This document shows positions 8,832-17,528 of a stretch of DNA of 54,588 nt, in pieces; position 1 is the stretch's first letter; each line of letters starts with the position of its first letter. The notes below the pieces were generated by a model. It was given only the letters and a program-made list of their open reading frames with translations. It made no database searches and was not told where the DNA came from. The position numbers were made by a program, and so were the translations under genes. This DNA is from Deinococcus aquiradiocola (GTDB taxonomy: Bacteria; Deinococcota; Deinococci; Deinococcales; Deinococcaceae), in NCBI RefSeq assembly GCF_014646915.1, contig NZ_BMOE01000017.1, forward strand, positions 1-54,588, given 5' to 3'.

Positions 8832-8847
8832 ACCCGGAACCTGAGAC

Positions 8848-8880
8848 GCGCCGCATCCCTCGACAGGGAGCGGCGCATTC
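8848..8880 (+). terminator. Intrinsic terminator after the RelA/SpoT-like pair
   Basis: GCGCCGC-at-CCCT / AGGG-a-GCGGCGC forms a GC-rich stem with a CGAC-type loop and is followed by ATTCTT. It lies 17 bases after the stop of the small partner gene. Confidence 0.7.
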
Positions 8881-9059
8881 TTCATGTCTGCTCAGTCCCG
8901 CACCGTCGCGGGCCGCCGCGTTTCAACACCGATGTGCGGGAAGAGAACACGCGCTGGACCGCGCACACAGATCCTCAACGTCGCGGGCTAGGTCGTCTCC
9001 GGGGTGGGGGCAAGCGTCTGCAGGCCCCGCACGATACATGCGGGCCCTCCGCTCAAGAT

Positions 9060-9248
9060 TCAGCGCGGGCGCGCAGGGACGGTGCGTTTCCAGACGCTGT
9101 ACAGCACGCCCACCATCACCACGCAGAGGCCCTGCTGGAATTCGAACACGGTCCCGTGCGCCCACGTGGCCGACACGAACACCCCCACGAACAGGGCCGA
9201 CAGGGCGAGCAGCATCCACGTCCACACGAGCGGGTAACTCTCCGGCAT
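9060..9248 (-). CDS. Small membrane protein, two helices
   Basis: From ATG 9248 a 62-aa protein with two hydrophobic segments (WMLLALSALFVGVFV and QGLCVVMVGVLYSVW) and a basic tail (KRTVPARPR), suggesting a two-helix inner-membrane protein. AAGGAG lies immediately next to the ATG, an unusually short spacing, so the true start could be slightly different. No family recognised; it stands alone between a terminator and a leucine-rich-repeat gene. Confidence 0.5.
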   Translation of the reverse strand: MPESYPLVWTWMLLALSALFVGVFVSATWAHGTVFEFQQGLCVVMVGVLYSVWKRTVPARPR

Positions 9249-9557
9249 CTCCTTGAACCCCCGTACCTCCCATTCAAGCACTCCATGGGACGGTGTGCCA
9301 CGGCAAGCCCCGTGCATGCTTCCTGAGACTGAAAGCCCTGCACTCGCTCGCTTCGTCAACATCACCGACGCCGGCGGCACGTACGGAGACGTCTGCGGAC
9401 TCGATGACCATCCGACACCCATCCTCGCAGACGCCCCGTCTCCGTCCGGACATCCCAGCAGCCTCGTCGCATTCTTGCCCCAGCACGCCCCACGCAGCCT
9501 CCGGGGGTGCTGTTGATGGTCGAGGGTGGATGCGGTGACCGTCCTGCCGCGCAGGGA
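9249..9557. other. Intergenic, no gene seen
   Basis: No convincing ORF. An imperfect inverted repeat (CGGAGACGTCTGCG near 9384 against CGCAGACGCCCCGTCTCCG near 9425) could form a hairpin between the two minus-strand genes. Confidence 0.5.
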
Positions 9558-10520
9558 TCACGCGTAGATCAGGCAGCCGCGCTCGCGCAGGGCGCTGAAG
9601 GCTTCCGGCAGACGGGTCAGCCTGTTCCACCGTACATCCAGCCGTTCGAGGTTCGGGAGCCGTGCCAGCCACTCCGGCAGCACCGACAGGGCGTTGGCGC
9701 GCAGGTCGAGCACCCGCAGGGCCGTCCACTGTTCGAGCGAGGCCGGCAGTGCCTCCAGCGCGTTGAACCGCAGGTCGAGTTCCGTCAGCCGCTCCAGGTT
9801 CCCGAGGCTCTCCGGCAACCCGGTCAGGGCGTTGCCCTGCAGCGACAGCTTCTCCAGCTGCGCGCACTGCCCGAGGCTTTCCGGCGCCCTGGAGAGCCGG
9901 TTGTTCATCAGGTGAAGTTCGCGCAGGGACCCGAGTTCGCCGATGCTGTCCGGCAGGACCGTCATCCGGTTGTTGTATGCCCGGACCTCCTCGAGTTCAC
10001 CCAGTTCGCCCATCCAGTCCGGCAGGTGGTCCAGGGCGTTGTCGGTGACGTTCAGGTACTGCAGGGCCGTGAGGGAACGCATCGACGCCGGGAGGTGGCG
10101 CAGGCGGTTGTTGCTGAGGTACAGGAACTGCAGGGCGTGCAGGGTCCCGAAGACGTCCGGCAGGTGATTCAGGGCGTTGTGCCCGAGGTCGAGCATCCCG
10201 AGCGCCGTCAGTTGCCCGAGGGCGTCCGGGAGGACATCGAAGGCGTTGGCGGAGAGGTTGAGGGTGCGCAGGTCGGTGAAGGTCCACAGCCAGTCGGGCA
10301 CGCCGGTGAGGTGGTTGTTGTACGCGCTGAACACGCGCGCTCTCCTGCACCTGTGCAGGGTGTTGGGCAGGACGGTGAGGTGCATGCTGTTGAGGTGGAC
10401 GTGATCGGTGGTGAAGGCCGGGTCGCGGGACAGCGCGGCGAGCAGGGCTGCACCACGTTCGTGCTGTGGGTGCTGGTGAAGGAGGGCAGGCCCTGCGGGT
10501 CCGGCGTCACTGCGGTTCAT
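9558..10520 (-). CDS. Leucine-rich repeat protein
   Basis: A 320-aa protein consisting of about eleven tandem 23-residue leucine-rich repeats from residue 40 to the end, with the bacterial consensus LxxLxLxxNxLxxLPxxLGxL (for example LRTLNLSANAFDVLPDALGQ). A short helical N-terminal cap precedes them; no signal peptide or membrane anchor is present, so it is probably cytoplasmic. LRR solenoids bind proteins; the partner is unknown. The N-terminal region (HQHPQHERGAALLAALSRDP) may be a poorly conserved cap. Monocistronic, with the divergent XPB helicase gene upstream. Confidence 0.85.
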   Translation of the reverse strand: MNRSDAGPAGPALLHQHPQHERGAALLAALSRDPAFTTDHVHLNSMHLTVLPNTLHRCRRARVFSAYNNHLTGVPDWLWTFTDLRTLNLSANAFDVLPDALGQLTALGMLDLGHNALNHLPDVFGTLHALQFLYLSNNRLRHLPASMRSLTALQYLNVTDNALDHLPDWMGELGELEEVRAYNNRMTVLPDSIGELGSLRELHLMNNRLSRAPESLGQCAQLEKLSLQGNALTGLPESLGNLERLTELDLRFNALEALPASLEQWTALRVLDLRANALSVLPEWLARLPNLERLDVRWNRLTRLPEAFSALRERGCLIYA

Positions 10521-10717
10521 GCTTCACGGTACCAGCGGGGAACGGCGGCCTGAACGTCATCTGCGTTCGGGCCAGGGATTCAGTGTGCCGGAGCCTTCGG
10601 TGCGCTGCACGCGCGTCCGCGACCCGCCGGGACGGGCGCGGGGCGTTTTCCTCACGGCGGGCCGCTATCGTTGAGTTCGTGGTTCCTCTTCTCCGACACG
10701 ACCGCGGCACCCTCGTG

Positions 10718-12079
10718 ATGAGTGACGTGCCGGACGTCGTCCGCTCCCTCTTCACCTGGGACGCCCGCGGTCAGGTGTACCGCGCTCCCGGCCGCGCCTA
10801 CCGCGAAATCAGCGAGGTGCTGCGCGCCCACGCCGCCCCGTACCGGGACGAGGCGGCCGCCTTCCAGAAGCTCGACCTGACCTTCGGGCGGGACGTCACC
10901 CCCTACCCGCACCAGACGGAAGCCCTCACCGCCTGGAAGCGCGCCGGGCGTCAGGGCGTGATCGTCCTCCCCACCGGTGCCGGCAAGACCCTCGTCGCGC
11001 AGCTCGCCATGCGTGACACGCCGCGCAGCACCCTGATCTGCGTGCCGACCCTCGACCTGCTGCACCAGTGGTACGCCGGGCTGCTCGCCGCGTTCCCCGA
11101 CGCCAGCGTCGGTCTGCTCGGTGGCGGCAGTCACGACGAGACGCCCGTCCTCGTCAGCACCTACGATTCCGCCGCCATTCACGCCGAACGCCTCGCCGAC
11201 CGGTACGGCCTGATCGTGTTCGACGAAGCGCACCACCTGCCGAGCGATTTCACGCGCGCCATCGCCGAGATGAGCCTCGCCCCGTACCGCCTGGGCCTCA
11301 CCGCCACGCCCGCCCGCTCCGACGGCCGCGAAGCGGACCTGGACACATTGATCGGCAGCGTCGTGTACCGGCGGCGTCCCGAGGACCTGCGCGGCGGGGC
11401 GCTGGCCGATTACCGTGAGGTGCAGATCCTAGTGCGGCTCAGCCCGGCGGAACGCCAGCAGTACGACGAGCTGATCGCGTTCCGTAACCGCTTCCTGTTC
11501 AAGATGAGCATCCAGCTCGGCTCTCTGGACGGCTGGCAGCAGTTCCTGCGCAGCAGCGGCACCCCGGACGGCCGCCGCGCCATGCTGGCCCACCGGCAGG
11601 CGAAGAGCCTCGCGTACGGCACGGACGGGAAGCTGCGGGTGCTGGAGGAGATCCTCGCGAACCACGCCGGCGAACGCACCCTGATCTTCACGGATGACAA
11701 CGCCACCGTGTACCGCGTCAGCCGGGAGTTTTTGATCCCGTCCATCACGCACCAGACGCCCGTCAAGGAACGCCACGCCGTGCTCGAACGCTTCCGGTCC
11801 GGTGCGTACCAGGTGCTCGTGACGAGCCGTGTGCTGAACGAGGGCGTGGACGTGCCGGAGGCGAGTGTGGCGGTGATCCTGAGCGGCACCGCCACCGAGC
11901 GCGAGCAGACCCAGCGGCTCGGGCGGATCCTGCGGCGGGCCAGGGGGAAGAAGGCGACGCTGTACGAGGTGGTCACCGAGGGCACCAGCGAGGAACGCGT
12001 GAGTCAGCAGCGCCGGGGGCAGTGGACGCCGGGAAGTCAGGCGGGTCCGGTGTGGGAGTCGGTGAATGCTCCCGACTGA
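10718..12079 (+). CDS. XPB-type superfamily 2 DNA helicase
   Basis: A 453-aa SF2 helicase from ATG 10718. It shows the Q-like YPHQTEALTAW, Walker A VLPTGAGKTLVA, motif II VFDEAHHL, motif III GLTATPAR, and C-terminal motifs IV-VI (TLIFTDDN, VLVTSRVLNEGVDVPEA, QTQRLGRILRR). The order and spacing match bacterial XPB/RadD-like helicases, which open duplex DNA in repair. A longer upstream frame exists but lacks conservation-like features. The gene overlaps by 14 bases with a DUF790 gene. In archaea XPB works with the nuclease Bax1, so this pair is probably a helicase-nuclease repair machine (context from established XPB-Bax1 work). Confidence 0.9.
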   Translation: MSDVPDVVRSLFTWDARGQVYRAPGRAYREISEVLRAHAAPYRDEAAAFQKLDLTFGRDVTPYPHQTEALTAWKRAGRQGVIVLPTGAGKTLVAQLAMRDTPRSTLICVPTLDLLHQWYAGLLAAFPDASVGLLGGGSHDETPVLVSTYDSAAIHAERLADRYGLIVFDEAHHLPSDFTRAIAEMSLAPYRLGLTATPARSDGREADLDTLIGSVVYRRRPEDLRGGALADYREVQILVRLSPAERQQYDELIAFRNRFLFKMSIQLGSLDGWQQFLRSSGTPDGRRAMLAHRQAKSLAYGTDGKLRVLEEILANHAGERTLIFTDDNATVYRVSREFLIPSITHQTPVKERHAVLERFRSGAYQVLVTSRVLNEGVDVPEASVAVILSGTATEREQTQRLGRILRRARGKKATLYEVVTEGTSEERVSQQRRGQWTPGSQAGPVWESVNAPD

Positions 12080-13292
12080 ACTGCTGATGTTCCGCGTCAA
12101 GGCGGGGATCGTCGAGCCGAGGCGGTTGAATCCCACGCCCGGTCACCTGACGCTGGTGGCGGCGCTGTGTGGGGCGTTCGAGGCGCACGTGAACGACAAG
12201 CGCGCGCAGCTCGAGGAGGACTTGCGGGCACTGGAGGCGGGCCGCAGCGACTACCGGGTGGTGCGGGGTCTCGCGCACCTGCTCGCCCAGGACCACGCGG
12301 TGTTCGAGACGGGCGGCACGGTCGAGCCGGGCACGGTGCGTGAGACGGTGTTCTCCCTCGCGCAGGGTCAGCCGCCCAGCCGGGCGAGATCGGCACGCAT
12401 CCTGGAGGACGCCTCGACCCGTCTCGGGCTGGGCAGTGCGGAGGAGGCGCTCGACCTGCTGTACGCGGACCTGCCGGACCAGCAGCGGCTGGTGAGCTTC
12501 GAGGCTCCGGACCCGGTGCCGCTGCTGCAGCGGTTCGAACTCGCGCAGGCGCAGGGGGTGCTGTACCGGGCGTACAGCCTGATCATCACCGCGCACCGGA
12601 ACGAACCGGCGCGCTACAAGCAGCTGCTGCGGTACACGAAGCTGTTCGGGTTGATGGTGACGGTGGAGGGGGACGCGGACACGGGCTTCACCCTGACGAT
12701 GGACGGCCCGACGAGCCTGTTCGGGAGCACCACCCGGTACGGGCTGGCGCTCGCGAAGTTCCTGCCGGCCCTGCTGCACGTGACGCGGTGGGACCTCACG
12801 GCGGCCGTCAAGCCCAGGAAGGACCTGGCGTGGGTGGACCCCTCGGATGAGGAGTGGTCGTTCCAGCTGACGAGCGAGGACGGGTACGTCAGCCACTACA
12901 AGGAACCGCAGGAACATGACAGCGCCCTGGAGTCCGGTTTCGCGGAACGGTTCGAGAAGCTCGGCACGCCGTGGACGCTGGAGCGGGAGGTGGATCTGGT
13001 GCCAGTGCCGGGCGGGGTGATCATCCCGGACTTCCGGCTGGTGCACCCGGACGGGCGGAGCGTGCTGGTGGAGATCGTGGGGTACTGGCGGCCGGAGTAC
13101 CTGCGGAAGAAGTTCGAGCTGCTGCGGCGATCGGGGCGGACGGACGTGATCGTGGCGGTGTCGGAACGGCTGAACCTGGAGAAGGCGGGCGTGAAGACCA
13201 CCGATTTCGGGGAGCGCGTGGTGTTCTTCAAGGGTGTGCTGAACCCGAAGGTCGTGCTGGAGCTCGCCGAACGCATGGCCGCGAACTCCTGA
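12066..13292 (+). CDS. DUF790/Bax1-type nuclease partner of XPB
   Basis: A 408-aa protein starting with MLPTELLMFRVKAGIVEPRR, typical of DUF790. Its N-terminal part (about 1-110) corresponds to the XPB-binding region of Bax1. The C-terminal part carries a PD-(D/E)XK nuclease core: VIIPDFRLVHPDG...VLVEIVGYW (about 317-342) with Asp and Glu-x-(hydrophobic) residues, followed by KKFELLRR. Archaeal Bax1 is a Holliday-junction/bubble-cutting endonuclease stimulated by XPB. The 14-base overlap with the helicase gene implies co-translation. The gene looks intact, with host-like GC-rich codons. Confidence 0.85.
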   Translation: MLPTELLMFRVKAGIVEPRRLNPTPGHLTLVAALCGAFEAHVNDKRAQLEEDLRALEAGRSDYRVVRGLAHLLAQDHAVFETGGTVEPGTVRETVFSLAQGQPPSRARSARILEDASTRLGLGSAEEALDLLYADLPDQQRLVSFEAPDPVPLLQRFELAQAQGVLYRAYSLIITAHRNEPARYKQLLRYTKLFGLMVTVEGDADTGFTLTMDGPTSLFGSTTRYGLALAKFLPALLHVTRWDLTAAVKPRKDLAWVDPSDEEWSFQLTSEDGYVSHYKEPQEHDSALESGFAERFEKLGTPWTLEREVDLVPVPGGVIIPDFRLVHPDGRSVLVEIVGYWRPEYLRKKFELLRRSGRTDVIVAVSERLNLEKAGVKTTDFGERVVFFKGVLNPKVVLELAERMAANS

Positions 13293-13744
13293 TCGGGGTC
13301 CGGGTCACGCAGCCAGGATTCAGTGGCGGGTGGCATGAGCATCCACGAAGGCCACGTGACGCTGCGCCGTGATCTCGTACCGGTCCCGTTCAAACTCGCC
13401 CGTGTCGCCGTGCACTTCAGAGCGTTCCGTCCTGACCCGGCGCCCGTCATGGGACTCGACCGCCAGACCGTCCTCGCTGTAGACGATCGGCTGTCCCGCC
13501 GCGTGCGGCGGGACTTGAGTTCCGGATGCTCACGTCCTGCATCGTGGCGTTCCGGGGCCGTCGTGAAGCCCGTCGTCCTCCCCCCATCTGCATCACTTTC
13601 TCTCCTGGCTGGTCTTTCCTGTGGACTGTTCCGGTGCTGGCGTCCGTGCAACTGTGCGGTCTTTCGGGCGGTGGGGGAAGTCCGGGCAAGGGCACATGAC
13701 CGGCGCCGCAGTGAATTGGCAAGGAAATACCTAAACTGACAGGT
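13293..13744. other. Intergenic with a possible decayed minus-strand ORF
   Basis: No confident gene. On the minus strand a 60-codon open stretch (GQPIVYSEDGLAVESHDGRR through ALRRHV-like residues to the TGA near 13319) has protein-like character but no start codon in frame; an ATG-led frame just upstream would need a single frameshift to join it. TTGGCAAGGAAATACCTAAACT before 13745 may be the promoter of the AbrB-like gene. Confidence 0.4.
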
Positions 13745-14011
13745 GTGGGCGCATACCTGGAGATCGACCGCTTCGGCCGCAGCCTCATTCCCAGGTCCCT
13801 GCGTGACGCGCTGGCCCTGCAGCCCGGCGCGCAGCTCGAAGTCGAACTCGAAGGCGGCGCCATCCACCTGCGCCCCGCCGCGCGGGACGCACAGGTCAAC
13901 CGGCATCACGGTTGCCTGATCCTCAGCGCGGACGGCGTCATCACCGGCGATCCAGTGCAGGACCTGAGAAACGAGCGGCTGAACGAGGTGCCCGGTTCGT
14001 GGAAGGACTGA
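13745..14011 (+). CDS. VapB-like AbrB/SpoVT-domain antitoxin, C-terminus fused to foreign residues
   Basis: GTG-started, 88 aa. The N-terminal 50 residues form a swapped-hairpin AbrB/MazE-type DNA-binding domain (YLEIDRFGRSLIPRSLRDAL, then LQPGAQLEVELEGGAIHLRP). Such antitoxins bind their operator and neutralise a PIN-domain toxin through the C-terminus. Here the C-terminal tail reads into ...NEVPGSWKD, encoded by DNA that in another frame specifies the middle of a PIN toxin. An internal deletion therefore seems to have removed the antitoxin end and the toxin start. DNA binding may survive, but toxin binding is uncertain. Confidence 0.75.
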   Translation: MGAYLEIDRFGRSLIPRSLRDALALQPGAQLEVELEGGAIHLRPAARDAQVNRHHGCLILSADGVITGDPVQDLRNERLNEVPGSWKD

Positions 14012-14238
14012 GCGACCTGACCGTGCGCTGGACCGTGCTTCCGCTGGGTGAGACGGACGACCTGAACGCCATGGCCCGCTGCCGCAACCTGGGACTGCAG
14101 GGCGGCGCAGTCTACGACCCCCTGATCGCGCAGGCGGCCGTGCACGCCGACGTGACGGGGCTGGTCACCCTCAACGCCAGGCACTTCGTGCGGCCCGGTG
14201 ACGACGTGCAGCGGCGCGTGATCGCGCCGGACACCTGA
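13993..14238 (+). pseudogene. Truncated PIN-domain (VapC-like) toxin, C-terminal half
   Basis: In the frame +1 relative to the antitoxin, RFVEGLSDLTVRWTVLPLGE continues to a PIN-type C-terminal half: LNAMARCRNLGLQGGAVYDP, LIAQAAVHADVTGLVTLNAR, HFVRPGDD. It contains the acidic residue of the GGAVYD motif and the LVTLN/HF ending common in VapC. The N-terminal half with the first catalytic Asp is missing, and it overlaps the antitoxin frame. VapC cleaves RNA; without its first half this copy should be inactive. Confidence 0.75.
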
Positions 14239-14540
14239 ACCGGCAGCAACGACTTTCCGTGGCAGGCGGGTCAGGCCGGGGCTGCTCCGCTTGCCGTGTC
14301 TGCACCTTGAGGACGGCCGGCAGCGCCTTCATGAATACGGCCCCCTGCTGCGCCGCCTGACGTCGGGTGCGAATTCCCTGAACCACCTCGTGCATCCGCG
14401 CTGGCGCTCTCCCCTGGGGGGCCGTGGGGAGATCACTGTGCGGTTCCAGATGGGCCGTCAGGCGTACGGTCATCCGGCTGCTGCCACCGGACTGTGTCCA
14501 GGGTCCAGTCGATGTGCGGGGAGGCGTCAGACTGTCTGCC
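14239..14540. other. Intergenic, no gene seen
   Basis: No ORF with protein-like features was found on either strand before selO. The selO promoter probably lies here but no clear -35/-10 pair was identified. Confidence 0.5.
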
Positions 14541-16046
14541 ATGCCCCTCTCCCCGTTCCAGTTCGACAACTCCTACGCGCGGGACCTGCCCGGCTTCGCC
14601 GTGCCCTGGCAACCGGCCACCGTGCCCGCGCCACACCTGCTGTTCTTCAACCGCACCCTCGCTCTCGAGATGGGCCTTGATCCCGAGGAGTTGGACGGAC
14701 CTGACGGGGCCGCCATCTTCGCTGGCAACCAGGTCCCCGGGGGGGCCGAGCCGCTCGCGCAGGCGTACGCGGGCCATCAGTTCGGGGGGTTCTCCCCGCA
14801 ACTCGGCGATGGCCGTGCGCTGCTCCTCGGCGAGGTCATCGACCCGTTCGGAAGGCGCCGCGACCTCATGCTCAAAGGTTCCGGGCGCACGCCCTTTTCC
14901 CGACGGGGCGACGGCAAGGCTGCCGTCGGGCCCATGCTGCGGGAAGTCCTGATCGGTGAGGCGATGCACGCGCTCGGCCTCCCCACCACCCGCGCCCTCG
15001 CCGTGACGGCCACCGGCGAGACCGTCCACCGGGAGAGGGCCCTCCCCGGCGCGGTCCTGACCCGCGTGGCCGCCAGTCACCTGCGGGTCGGCACCTTCGA
15101 ATTCTTCAGTGCCCGGCACGAGACGGACCGCGTCCGGCAGCTGGCTGACTACGCCATCGCGCGGCACGACCCCGACCTGATTGGAACGGACGACCGTTAC
15201 CTCGGCCTGCTGCGCCGGGTCGCGCAGCGGCAGGCGACGCTGGTGGCGGGGTGGATGAACGTCGGGTTCATTCACGGCGTGATGAACACCGACAACGTCG
15301 CCCTCTCCGGTGAGACGATCGACTACGGTCCGTGCGCGTTCCTGGAAGCGTACGACCCGGACGCGGTGTTCAGCTCCATCGACCACGGTGGACGGTACGC
15401 CTACCGCAACCAGCCGCCCGTGACGCGCTGGAACCTGGCGCGACTGGCCGAGACGCTGCTGCCCCTAATCGCCGGGCAGGACAGTCAGGAGGCCGTGTCG
15501 GAGGCCACCTTGCAGGCGACCGGGGTGATCGACGCCTTCCCGGTGTGGTACGAGGACGCGCTGCTGACGGGTCAGCGGGCGAAGCTGGGCCTGCACGGTG
15601 GGGACGACGCGACGGACCGCGCGCTCGCCGGGAACTGGCTGACCCTGCTGCACGGGCAGCGGGTGGACTTCACGCTCGGGTGGCGGAGGCTGGCCGACGC
15701 GGCAGGCGGGGACGAGGGGTCCCTCCGGGCGTTGTTCACGGACCCGCAGGCGCTGGACACCTGGCTGGCCCGCTGGCGGGAACGGGCGGGGAGTGAGGGC
15801 AACACGGCCGCGGACTGGACGGAACGGGCCAGGCTCATGCGCCGGGTGAGTCCGGTCGTCATTCCGCGCAACCACCGGGTGGAGGAGGCGCTGGCGGCGG
15901 CGTCCGATCACGGGGATCTCGAGCCGTTCAGGCGGCTGCTGGCCGCCCTCCGGCGGCCGTATGACGAGACGCCGGAACAGGCGGGTTACGCCACACCGGC
16001 CAGCGCGGAAGTCACGGCCTGTTACCGCACCTTCTGCGGCACCTGA
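14541..16046 (+). CDS. selO: SelO (YdiU/UPF0061) pseudokinase protein adenylyltransferase
   Basis: A 501-aa protein from ATG 14541. SelO enzymes have an inverted kinase-like active site and attach AMP to Ser/Thr/Tyr of target proteins, affecting redox homeostasis. Recognisable blocks are FDNSYARDLPGF at the start, LAQAYAGHQFGGFSPQLGDG (glycine-rich nucleotide loop), LKGSGRTPFSRRGDGKAAV, FIHGVMNTDNVALSGETIDY (catalytic and metal-binding residues) and GPCAFLEAYDPDAVFSSID. The C-terminus ends YRTFCGT, a near-universal SelO ending with a redox-active Cys. Length matches the family. It stands alone, so the function is assigned from sequence only. Confidence 0.95.
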   Translation: MPLSPFQFDNSYARDLPGFAVPWQPATVPAPHLLFFNRTLALEMGLDPEELDGPDGAAIFAGNQVPGGAEPLAQAYAGHQFGGFSPQLGDGRALLLGEVIDPFGRRRDLMLKGSGRTPFSRRGDGKAAVGPMLREVLIGEAMHALGLPTTRALAVTATGETVHRERALPGAVLTRVAASHLRVGTFEFFSARHETDRVRQLADYAIARHDPDLIGTDDRYLGLLRRVAQRQATLVAGWMNVGFIHGVMNTDNVALSGETIDYGPCAFLEAYDPDAVFSSIDHGGRYAYRNQPPVTRWNLARLAETLLPLIAGQDSQEAVSEATLQATGVIDAFPVWYEDALLTGQRAKLGLHGGDDATDRALAGNWLTLLHGQRVDFTLGWRRLADAAGGDEGSLRALFTDPQALDTWLARWRERAGSEGNTAADWTERARLMRRVSPVVIPRNHRVEEALAAASDHGDLEPFRRLLAALRRPYDETPEQAGYATPASAEVTACYRTFCGT

Positions 16047-16220
16047 CAGGGCCGCCCAGAGCGACATTGATGTGGGTGGAGTTTGGTGGGGAGTCAGTCC
16101 AGTGGTTTCTGATCAGCAGTGGTTCCGATCGGATTCCAGCCCCTGTCAGCGCCAGCAAGCATGAGGGCGCCCGGCACCTGTCGAGGCGAGTTCTATACGT
16201 TCGTCTGTCACACTGCGGGC

Positions 16221-16994
16221 ATGCGATCCCTGAGTGCACTGCTGCTGCTGGCGCTCTCCCCCGCCGCCCTCGCCATCAACCTCAACGCGCCCCTCAACCC
16301 TGACCCTGTCAGGACACCCGGCGACGTCCTCACCAGCGACCCCAGGGTCGTCTGCGTCAGTGGGTACACCAAAACCGTCCGCAACGTCCCCCAGGCCCTC
16401 AAGGAACAGGTGTACCGCAGTTACGGCATCACCTCCCGGGAGTCCGGCGAGTACGAGATCGATCACCTGATCAGCCTCGAACTCGGCGGCAGCAACTCCG
16501 TGCGGAACCTCTGGCCCGAGAGCTACAAGACCAACCCCCTCAACGCCCACGTCAAGGACACCCTCGAGAACAAACTGCACGCCCTGGCGTGCAGCGGGAA
16601 GATCACCCTGCAGCAGGCGCAGCAGGCCATCGCCAGCAACTGGCAGGCTGCGTACGTCCAGTACGTCGGTCCCCTCCCGGGCGGCGTGACGCCGCCCCCC
16701 GCCCCGAAGCCCGGTCAGACGTCCGGGGCCGCGACCGTCCCGGTCCTGCCTACCAGCACACCACCCAGCCCTCCTGTGGCCGCGACCACCCCGGTCCCGG
16801 CCCCCACGGCGGCCAGCGTGGCGCCCAGCGGTGGTGCGTGCCCGGCCAGCGCCCCCATCAAGGGCAACATCGGCAGCAACGGGAAGATCTACCACCTGCC
16901 GCAGGGCGACCCGAACTACCGCCGCACGCACGCTGAAGCGTGCTTCACCACGCCCGCCGCCGCACAGAGTGCGGGCTTCCGGGCCGCGAGGTAA
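16221..16994 (+). CDS. Secreted HNH-like nuclease with C-terminal sunset-type domain
   Basis: The ATG at 16221 gives 257 aa beginning with a signal peptide (MRSLSALLLLALSPAALAIN). Residues about 65-110 form a beta-beta-alpha-metal HNH core: YEIDHLISLELGGSNSVRNL with His, Asn and WPESY. A Pro/Thr/Ala-rich linker (about 155-200) leads to CPASAPIKGNIGSNGKIYHL...YRRTHAEACF...AAQSAGFRAAR, a small Cys-containing module resembling the sunset domain found at the ends of extracellular nucleases. It is probably an exported DNase for nutrient acquisition or competition. The next gene starts 4 bases later and is likely co-transcribed. Confidence 0.8.
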   Translation: MRSLSALLLLALSPAALAINLNAPLNPDPVRTPGDVLTSDPRVVCVSGYTKTVRNVPQALKEQVYRSYGITSRESGEYEIDHLISLELGGSNSVRNLWPESYKTNPLNAHVKDTLENKLHALACSGKITLQQAQQAIASNWQAAYVQYVGPLPGGVTPPPAPKPGQTSGAATVPVLPTSTPPSPPVAATTPVPAPTAASVAPSGGACPASAPIKGNIGSNGKIYHLPQGDPNYRRTHAEACFTTPAAAQSAGFRAAR

Positions 16995-16997
16995 TCC

Positions 16998-17381
16998 ATG
17001 ACTGATGACCAGACGAAGGCCACCGTGCAGGATCAGACCACTCCGACCACCCCCCCCAGTCCCGAAGAGCACGCAGACATCCCCTGGATGGTCACGCAGG
17101 CGGACGGCACGCCCGGTGGGACCCCGACGGACGAGGAGCGCGAGATCGTCACAAAGGCGCACGCGCTGCTGCAGGCCGATCCGCACTTCCAGGCGCTGCC
17201 GTCCCCGGCACTGTCACGCGTCGAGATGAACCGGGGCGTGCCGTGCAGCGAGTCCGGGTGCCTGTACCTGCGCTACGAGGTGCCGGGTCAGACGCCGCAG
17301 GAGTTCTGGCCGCACTGGGGCAAAGCGGACAAGGTCAGCTGGAAGAGCGGACAGGTCAGTGTCCAGCAGGCGAAAGCATAA
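16998..17381 (+). CDS. Hypothetical 127-aa protein
   Basis: Starts 4 bases after the nuclease stop, probably in the same transcript. The first 45 residues are Thr/Pro/Asp-rich and likely disordered; the rest contains PCSESGCLYLRYEVPGQTPQ and EFWPHWGKADKVSWKSGQV, a small beta-rich Cys-containing domain I cannot name. No signal peptide or membrane segment. An immunity-type role for the adjacent nuclease is possible but only from position. The stop codon abuts a promoter-plus-hairpin module. Confidence 0.6.
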   Translation: MTDDQTKATVQDQTTPTTPPSPEEHADIPWMVTQADGTPGGTPTDEEREIVTKAHALLQADPHFQALPSPALSRVEMNRGVPCSESGCLYLRYEVPGQTPQEFWPHWGKADKVSWKSGQVSVQQAKA

Positions 17382-17382
17382 G

Positions 17383-17447
17383 TTGACACCCGCTGCATAC
17401 CGGGCTATCTTAGAGAAATCAAGGCGACCTTCGGGCCGCCTTTCTTG
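17383..17447 (+). promoter_or_regulatory. Sigma70-like promoter immediately followed by hairpin (module copy 1)
   Basis: TTGACA (17383-17388), a 17-base spacer and TATCTT (17406-17411) form a good promoter. Only about 10 bases later AAGGCGACC-TTCG-GGCCGCCTT (17421-17442, one mismatch) folds into a tetraloop hairpin followed by TCTTG. Initiation here would give a transcript ending after about 30 bases, or one that is attenuated. A near-identical module lies inverted at 36496-36555. Downstream DNA is an IS3 element. Confidence 0.6.
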
Positions 17448-17528
17448 TTGCGGTAGTGGGCTGGAATTAGACTCTGTTGGCGAATTCCCAGGTAAGCGAG
17501 AATGATGGGCAATGCTCCAGGTTTGACT

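Noticed and set aside
9507..10553. Long plus-strand frame rich in Gln/Val/Gly over the LRR gene
   Set aside because: It is the antisense shadow of the leucine-rich-repeat gene; its repetitiveness comes from the LRR codons, and it lacks an RBS and protein-like composition.
12896..13909. Minus-strand frame of 337 codons over the Bax1 end and the AbrB-like gene
   Set aside because: Ser/Arg/Thr-rich composition typical of antisense frames in GC-rich DNA; it crosses two real genes.
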